Notes under the pieces: generated by a model
The model's database searches: none
What the model saw: the letters and a program-made list of their open reading frames with translations, nothing else
What the model was told of the DNA's origin: nothing
Translations under genes and position numbers: made by a program
Assembly: GCA_905221605.1 (NCBI GenBank)
Contig: CAJNDS010001557.1
Coordinates: forward strand, 62,001-126,000
DNA length: 64,000 nucleotides
Direction: 5' to 3'
DNA from: Symbiodinium natans
Taxonomy: Eukaryota; Sar; Dinophyceae; Suessiales; Symbiodiniaceae
In this document: positions 53,801-62,800 of the stretch, in pieces
How the letters are laid out: each line of letters begins with the position of its first letter
How positions within the stretch are numbered: position 1 is the stretch's first letter

Positions 53801-56800
53801 TGAGGGCCTAGCAGGCCGAAACGTCGACGAACCCCGAAAGGGTTCGACGGAGGTCGACGAACCAGTTGGGGTTCTCTGTAGGGAACAAAGGAATGAGGTA
53901 CCCTACAATTCCCCTATAATGCCCTTTAAGGGCCTGATTCCCCCATTCACTACGCAGAACCAGGGGTATAGAGTTCGGCAGAGAAACAAATGAAAAAAAG
54001 CTAGCTGGTAAGATAGACCACGAATGGCACTTGGCACGGTTTAGGGTTTAGGGTTTAGGGTTTAGGGTTTAGGGTTTAGGATTTAGGGTTTAGGGTTTAG
54101 GGTTTAGGGTTTAGGGTTTAGGCTTTAGGGTTTAGGGTTTAGGGTTTAGGGTGGCACTTGGCGTGTGCTTCATCAAAGTCCCAAACCCGATTTTGGCGGC
54201 ATGATGTCATCCGTATATCTGACGAAAAACAATACTTGAGTATTAAGATAACCGGGTTTTTCCAGACTTGGGCAACATCCCCTAAAAACATCGTACCATT
54301 TAAAAAAACCGTACATTGTTTATGTTTTGGGAACTTGGCACTGTCTGTTAAGGTGCCCAGGTATTTGAACATTCTATTAAGTTACCCTTTGCAGATTGCA
54401 TCGTAGCTGTGGGGGTTTGGGAGGTCCCGGCTTAGGCAGGGTTTAGGGCTGAGAATTGAGGGCTTCGTGTGCGCAAAACTTCCACAATTGAGTCCGACTC
54501 AAGCCCAGAAGGGACTCCTCTGTCACAGGGAAGCCAGAAAAGCCACCTCAGATTCGTATGGCGCGAGTGTTCAGAGGGAGTTCGAGGCCAAAAACCCCAA
54601 GCCAACCCCCCCTTTACTCCCAATGTGGCTGTGATATTCCTTAGAGGATCTTTTGAACCCTAAACCCTAAACCCTAAACCCTAAACCCTAAACCCTAAAC
54701 CCTAAACCCTGAACCTTTTAAACAGGATCCCCAGACCCAAGGTCCCATGATAGGGTACCGAATTCCCAAAGCGGTCTGCAAAGAACCGATAAGCTGTTTA
54801 GGGTTTAGGGTTTAGGGTTTAGGGTTTAGGGTTTAGGGTTTAGGGTTTAGGGTTTGGGTCAACATGGTTCTCAGGCTCTCTTGTTACCTAGCTAGGATGC
54901 TCAGTAACCCAGGATTAAAAAGGGTACCCTTTTTGCTTAAAGGGGTTTATAAGGGAACCTAACCCCCCCCCCCCAAAAAAAAAAAAAAAAAATGGAATAA
55001 GGGCACTACTGGGCATCCTAGCTAGTTGCTGAGAACCCTGCCCCAAAAAAGGTTAACCTTTCTTTTTTTTTGCTGCACTGTGTGTCTGAGGCCGCGACCT
55101 GTCGACAAGTAACAATGAGTAGCCGCTTCAGGCTGCTTCTGAATCCAGACAAAATAAGGAAACTAATACGGCGGGATACCGTCAAAACCATCGAATTTGG
55201 GGGTCCACTTGTGGCCAAGCGATTTCCTATCAGGGAGACATACGCTTTGAGCAAGGCTAGCTTGGAGAAAAATGAACATCTGATGGTGAAAATGTTGACA
55301 CCTCATGGACCCATAGAAGCCACTAAGGCTTTTCATACCAAAGACTGCCGCTGATTTAACATGTTTAACGGAATGAATACTGGTCGGAAGGCCTTTGCAC
55401 AATCTTAAGAAGAAAGTTCTGAAGCGAGACACCAGGATGCGGGCGGTCATGCCCGGGACCAACCAACCAGGAAAGAAACCATACACTGCAAGAAACTCGA
55501 TCAAAACTACCAGCCAGGGAGTTCGTTCCCCTTGAGGCCTGTCGCAAAAGAACCATCTCTGCTCGCTTACAAAGTTGGCAAGGGCTTCAGCAGCTGCTTG
55601 AGACAATGGTCTTCTACCCCGAAGAAGCGGGTCTAGGCTAAGCCCTTGCCACCCTGAAAACTGCATCCCTTCTGGCTGGAGATGCGCGAAGAAGCCGAGA
55701 TATCTGCGCCGAAGACAGTCAAAGAGGACATCAGGCGGTAAAGTATTCGTTCTGTACATCTGCAGCACCTTTGTCTCTACATCCCCAAGCAGAACAGAAT
55801 GTCCCATTAAATGACAATTACTGTAGCATTTCCGAGGGCGCTTGCTATTTAGCCGCCTGCGGGGCTTACAAGTACAGATCACAGTCTGTGTTAGTCCTGC
55901 AGAGGCCTGTTCGTCCTCGTCAAAAGGGGCAAGTTGGCAAGCTGCCGAGCGCTTAACTAAAGTAGCAACCAAGTGAACTTGCACGGAAACTGCTTGCTGG
56001 AGATAAGGGCGAGACCTTGCTATAAGATCGGAAGAAAGAGCTTTAGCTGTGGCTTTCGCTAAAGCATCAACTTGCTCATTCCCTGCGGTGAGAAGAGGAC
56101 ACTGCGATGTTTCTCCTTTGGTGTGTGCTTTGACCTTGACAAACCGTATGCTTCCATTGTGTGCCCTTGCTACAACAAGAAACAGATCCCACAAATCTGG
56201 ATTTTCAAACTGGTAAGGACAATCCCATTCAAAATTATGCATCTGCAAGAATTGGGCACGACGTAGGACACTAGCACAATCAGAAGCGACAGTGATGTCC
56301 CCGTCTGTTAAATGGATAGCCAAGATCAAAGCATAAAGCTCGCAACGAAAAGAGTTCACAGAGGCACTGTGCACGGCTACAGCATGTTCAAAAAGGCCGG
56401 GAACTGTAACTGCGGAGGCACCTGCGCGGATTGGCACCCACCGATGGTGAAAAACACTGCCATCCACAAAAATCGTGGACTGTGGACACCAGCGCGTTTC
56501 CACCACCGGAAGTTTCCACGCCTGTGTAGGCTCGTCATGGAAGTGGGGTGGCTCGAAAAAGATACCCGTTACCCAGGATAACAAAGGTTCGTCACCTTGG
56601 GACGGGATGGATTCCTGTAAAGCTTCGCAGTCACGGAACATGTGGCAATGTGTTTCCTGTTTCCCACACTGCGGGCACGCAGCGCTGTCACGTAGTCCTG
56701 CCGCTCTATAGCGATGTCCGTTGTAGACAGATCCAGATAGAAGCGATGACAAAATTCCACGTGTGTAGTGTATGTTCGGAGGGAGCTTATCAAGATACCC

Positions 56801-59800
56801 ACGAAGGAACTGGAAATCGTCATCCTTTGCAAAGGTCGTGTCGAGAAGAAACCGCGTAAGGTACACATCTGGCGTGCCATACTGTCCTGGAGTCGGGTTG
56901 TCATACCTGAAAGGTGATTGGTTGAGTAAATACTTCCTGACGTCCCGCGCCAACTCTTCCAAAAAAGCGTCTTTGGAACCTGCTTTGAGGGAGATGATGC
57001 GGCCATCAGACAAAACCAAGTTGAAGGCATTGGGGTCACCTACTTTCCAACCAAGCGCGAAAAACAAGTAAGCCACAACATTGACTACACCGTTAGCTAC
57101 GTTGTGCTTAGGCGCAGGCCTATTTCTAGCATCCTCACGAACTTGAGATAAGATTTTGCGAAGCAACTCTGGCTTGAGGTAGGCGAGACGGCGTAACTTC
57201 AAGGAAACGTGCTGCACCCACTTTGCAAAAGGGTCCAGCCAAGGGTCCTGTAGCGTGGCAAACAAAAGAAAAGGACATCTCATATTGTTAGCCTTTTTGA
57301 CAAAAACTTTTGCTGTTGCAGTTCTCAGCTTGGCCAAGGCATTCCTAGAAGGGCCTTGGATCTCAGTCCCATATACCCATTTAGAGTGGCCGTTAGCATG
57401 AACATGAATGGCCTTCATTTCGGGAGACAAGGGAAGTTGGGAGATCTTCAGCATGGCAACCTTGGCCTTATCGACTCGCTCATCCTGTAGCTTAGGAGAA
57501 TGCCTCTTATCAAACTGGTGGGAGTAACCCAATGACTTGGCTTGTTTCTTTGCTTTGCAGGCTCTGCCGACTTTCAACAGAAATCGTTTAGCATTTCGTT
57601 TCCTACGGGTCGCGACGATGGTTTTTTCGTCGTTTAAAACTTGTCCGACCCCGGTATCAAACTCGTGGATGGCTTTAAAGGCATCTACAAGTGCATTGGT
57701 GTCACTAGTTCGGGTCCAAATTTTGGAATCATCTAGAAAGGTGCTAAACTTAATGGAGGGACAAACAGTATTGAGTTGACGTGACAAGACAGCGTACATA
57801 CAGTTAATCATTAAAATGGACATGGAGCACCCCTGAACAGCCGAATTAGTGCACATAACCCGCTTCCCATAAACATTACCAAGCTTGAAAAACTTGCATT
57901 GCCCACCATAAAATCCAAGAACAGCCCTGAAGATCTGATCGGGGAGTCCCAACTGGGCAGCAACATTTAAAGCCACGTAGGGTAAGATAAGATCGAAGCA
58001 CTTCCACCTATCAATGAAGACTGCAATAAGGTCAAAATGGGAGTCAGGGTCGTGAAGAGCAAGGGACAAATCAACCTCGCTGGTATCAGCAGTTCGGTGG
58101 GCAAGGCCTCCTAAGAGGTTACCAGGGCAAATCTGGTTCATCCATGTTGCAAGCTGTTTAAAGCGCAAGGATGACCAAACAGAATACACTGCTGAAGAGA
58201 CGCCTATGGCTCTAGTATCTTCGGGAGATGCGACGAGGGGTTTCTTAGCGATACTAGATACTGCAATCATCTTAAGAACCTGTGGCCAATCACCTGTTGC
58301 TTCTGCAATCTGCATGCAAAAGCAGAACCCAACCCAACCACAAGGCGGTAACTGGAGAAGCTCCCGAGTAGCCCAACCATCTAAACCAGATGCTTTGTCA
58401 GGAGAACGCTTCTGGAAAAGCTGAAACAGGTCTTGGTGGGTAAGCTTTGGCAAGTCAGCGCTACGGTATAGCGAGCCCATGGCACTACCATACTTCAGTT
58501 GGAAGGCCTCAAAGGCATCACGCGGGTCAACGTCTGCATGGTGGTTGTAAATTGTTTGCATATGGTCTTCGATCATTTGCAACATGACACTTGGGGACGC
58601 AACAAGACCGCCTTCTGGACTTACAAACGCTTTCGGAGGACCAGTGCCATAGCCTTTTAGCCACCTGTGAACTTCTTTCTTGTCAGTCCTAGAAGAGATC
58701 CGCAACTTAGCTTTCCATTGGGACAAATGTGCATTTCTAGCGTTACGGAGAAGACTGTCTTCAAACTGCTGGACAGCTACCATCATGTCACGGACGGAAG
58801 CGTCTAATGACACACAACAGTCGGTTTGGGCAGTACAAGGCAGGCCTATGTGCGAACAACAAGTAGGTAGATTCCGAACTGTATTGTGAAGGTTTACAAG
58901 CCAGCAGTACTTGGGCTGCTCTGGCCAATGGTTGGCACGGAATAGCAGTTCTTTCAACAATGACTTACACCGAACTATTTTATGAGCTTTGGAGAATCGA
59001 CAGGGGGAAGTGGTGTCAGGAACCAATGGCATTTTACGGAATTCAGGCACTTTACCACGGGTTGGGGGTATGCTTTGTTGTGAAATAGCATTCAGCATGT
59101 CCGTCGCAATTCGGCAAGCAATGCTCCATGTCACTTCCGCGTCACGAGCAGTGGCAGCTTGCAGTAGACGCTCGATGTGCTGCCGCAGTATAGGTTGGCA
59201 TATTGCTTCACGCTGACTCCACTGTTCCCTGGAAGTGGGTTTGTCGGGCAAGTGCCACTTCGGGTGAGGTTTGAGATGCCACACAAGTTCATTAAAGACA
59301 TCGCAGTTAAGTGAACAGTGGACGGGTGTATGCCCAGGGAAGGACTGGCCTCTTAGATACCGAATGGATTGAAACAAGAAGGTGGCTTTTCGGTTACACA
59401 ACACAAAGTCAATTCGAGTCTTACCCGGACCTACCTCATACCCTGTTTTCCACCCATTCTTGGCAAAAGAGGCCTCGAGAGAACGCTGCAATGCATTCTG
59501 CTGATTTGCATACAAGTCAACCCACTCCCCTGTCAAGAAAGCACGCTGGATTGAAGGATATGCGCCGGGCTCATCTTGGAAATCGCCAAGCACAAAACAA
59601 GGGAAGTTACTGTAAGAACCCGCAAGCTCAAAAATCCTATCTAGAAGTAGGCATCTTTCACTGCGCTTATCCGCCCCAGCTGGCAGGTCACAGTTAATGA
59701 CGTAAAACCCGCCACCTTGACAGGAGCACCAGAGCATTTGACAATGCGGGACAAGCGATGCCCAATCAGCGGAAAGAGCAACCTCTATAACAGTAACATC

Positions 59801-62800
59801 CTTACGATATAGGGTAGCAAGACCGCCATGGGGTTGGCGACAGGAAGTAAATTGGGACCTTAAACGCTTAACCGGGGGTTGATACCCAACACGGATCTCC
59901 CACCCTTCCCGCTTCAGAAACGGAGTGAGCTCAGCACAGCCTTTGGCGGACAATCGAGTTTCTTGCATGAAGACGATTTGCACAGGATTGCTATCGCAAC
60001 TTGGCAGAGCAATAAGGTCATACCGATGTTTACTGCAAGAGGTAGTGTTGATAGTGACAAACCCTAGCTTAGGTCCTTCGCCAGGATATCCCAAGCAAGG
60101 TGAAAAGAGAAGGAGCGCCCATATGGGCAATTTAATATGGTAGGTCGAGTTTTCAGGCGGCATGAGGTATGATGGGTATCCCGTATATGCAAGGGTCGGG
60201 GGTGCGTGTAAACGACACCCGACATGAAATTGCACGGAAAGATGCAAAAGCATTCCAACATCGTGGTGAACCTCAAGGCTACGGTAGTTGTTGAGCCGAG
60301 GATGGCCATGACTCCCAAGCGCATGGCAGATGTTGGGAAGCCATCCTTCCCAATAAAAGCTAATTAGGCAAGCAAATGTGGCTGCACGAAGCTGTCGCTT
60401 GGCTTTCGCAAGCGATTGAGCGCGTCGCCGCTTAGAGGTCCGTGAAAACTTAAGTGAGAAGAAGCACCCAACCAGAACCTTACCATCTCTCGCATAGGTG
60501 CGCGGCGCATAGTACACCCGAAGCACATTAGGGGCAAAGAAAAGGGAGATAAGGGAAGTTAGGGAGCAACACAAGCTAATGTAGGGTATGCACAAGGACA
60601 CGGCGACGCACAGAGTTGTCAGGACTATTAAGCATTGCAAGTCAATGGTCAGACCTTCTGATGCTTGGTTGCCGGGGACACCTTCGAAGGCGGGGAGTGC
60701 GCGAATGTACTTGGACTCGACGGCATGCTCGCGCGGATCTCTGAAATGGCCTCCAACAGATCCCGGAATCCACGATTCTGATTGTCGGAGATCTCCGAGA
60801 GCTTTTGCTTCGTGTCAAGGTTATCCTTCTTCAAGGTGTCAACGTCACCCTTCATCGCTTCCATTTGAGCTTCGAGAGCCTCCACTCTACCAGCATATGG
60901 ATTGGGCAAGAGAGGGGCCACAGGCCTCGGCAAATTCAAAGAGGAGGAAGCAGGAGGCGGAGGTGTTGCCACGCCTTTGCCTTTTCCTTTGGCATTACTC
61001 TGTCGGCCTTGCCCTGAAGGGGCTGGAGCAACCATACTGTTCTCTTTGCGATTGAAGACACGCTTCTCAAGCTCAACGATTTGGATCATACCAACTGATG
61101 TCTGGTACCGGAAGGCATCTGGGGGCTGCGGCGCAGACACGAAGACGATGGCCAAGTCTTTCAAATTTACAATCCTGGAAGGAATGGCGACAAAGTTGAG
61201 AGCCTCAAGCGTCTTAACGAGCTCTTTCATGGAGGTGCCTGCAGGAAATCCGAAGATTTTGTACTGAAGCTGGGACTTTGCCGCGATGTTAAAGTCGGAA
61301 AAGCGCTCATCGTCAATGTAGATTGTTTCACGGGCCGTCTTGATGAAATTGTCACGCACACGGAAATACAAAGCATTCTGGGATTTGAAGCAACCCAAGC
61401 CTCCACGGACCGCATGAAGTCGCGCAGCTGCTTCTGCGAGAGTTTCGCGCGACGGTACCTTCAGTACTTCAAGGCCGGCCTCTGGAACGTCGTCAGGTTT
61501 GCGAACTGCTCGAAACTGTACAGACTTAAACCCGGACTGTGCGTAAATGGCATCCCGGTCAGCAACAGGCACTTGAAGTCGCCGGCACAAGTAGCCTTCA
61601 CGCTCAAAGATCTTGTAAAGCACAGCATTGGCAAGCACAGAGTGGTGCTCAATGACCTGACACACATAGTTATGGAACGCTTCCAGATTCCCGAAGTTGG
61701 CCCAATCGTCTGCTGTAGAGTCGAGTTGGCGAATTTCTGCAAAAATTGGCCACTCTCTCAACATGAGCTACCTCTACATCAGGCGCAGCATCGGGGATGG
61801 AAAAGAACTCGTCAGAATCCATCGACATATTCACCAATGTCACCGCACGCATCTCTTCACAATTCTGGATGATATCTTTTACCGTAATGGTTGTGGAGAT
61901 GATTCTCTCACTCTCAAAGCCCAACCGTTCCACCTTCGGCTTGACATATCCGGAAAGGATAACCAAGCAGGCCCCATTTGTTCTGATGTTCGCAATCCTT
62001 TCAAAGCTTGCAAAAGTTGCAAACGTGACTCCCGAAGCTGATGGGTGCATCTGCAGCACTGGAAAGACATCTTCAGGGAAATGCTCAAGCGAGAGCGGGC
62101 GACAGATCTCTGCCGAATAGGCCAACCTCAAGCCTGGAACATCTGGAGAGGTTTCCCATCTAGCACGGGGGCCCATGGCGAGGCATGCGAAAGAGGAGAG
62201 GAAGAATGCGCAACCAAGAAACCACCGCAAGAACATATTGCCGTGCACTAGTTGGGTGACCTAGGGCAAGCGAATAAAGGACAACTAAGAAAGCGAACCA
62301 AGCCAAGGCCAACTTAGTTAGACCACCCAGATCTGTGATAGCGCCTACCTCGTAAAGGTGTTAGCCACAGGTAAAGTTGTGACAAGCCCTGCTGCAAGCC
62401 ACACGCTAAAAAGGTTAACCTTTCAATTTTAGGATTGTACATAGCCCAAAAGGTTAAAGGTTATCTACTCAGCTACTAAGGTTAACATTGTGTCCACACA
62501 TGCATCCAATCAACTTGCGGGCTCAAAGTGTTGGAGCTTGGCGTTCAACTAGCTTCGTGAATCTAACGGCTTGGCACCAAACCTTACCCCAGAAACCCAT
62601 TTTCTAAGGATTCATGTACCTATGAGGTATATACTAGAACCTTGCAGGACCTTAAAGCTACTAGATAGGAACCCCTTGAAAGGCCCAAGTATATAACAAA
62701 TAGGTAACCCTAAACCTAAACCCTACACCCTAAACCCTGAACCCTGAACCCTGAACCCTAAACCCTAAACCCTAAACCCTTAACCCTAAACCCTAAACCC

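Larger units (their letters stand above)
55046..62424 (-). mobile_element. Complete LINE with 17-bp target duplications
   Basis: Non-LTR retrotransposon, body 55063-62407. Target duplication AAAAAGGTTAACCTTTC at 55046-55062 and 62408-62424. Poly-T at 55063-55071 is the A-tail of the minus-strand element; the 3' UTR is about 90 bp. Order 5' to 3': about 170-bp 5' UTR, ORF1a (62236-61670), ORF1b (61764-60649), ORF2 (60640-55163). The site lies inside a family A foldback element whose two halves match the intact copies at 441 and 14248. It is transcribed in the same sense as the host gene. Long intact frames suggest youth. Confidence 0.9.
53580..62798 (-). other. IMPDH-like intron 2, 9.2 kb, hosts the LINE
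   Basis: Begins GTTTAGGGTTTAGGG (62798 downward) and ends CCCTAAATCCTTGAG. Holds a family H element near 62605-62705, the family A element split by the LINE, a family C element 54888-55025, TTTAGGG arrays 53585-53760, 54040-54150 and 54796-54855, CCCTAAA 54657-54710, a family G element 53855-53965, and unique 54155-54650 without an assignable gene. Confidence 0.85.

Noticed and set aside
54160-54400. Minus-strand RYTDDIM and FKYLGTL words resembling RT motifs
   Set aside because: They lie in different frames and in the wrong order for an RT, the RYTDD frame is closed by stops on both sides, and no other RT motif is near.
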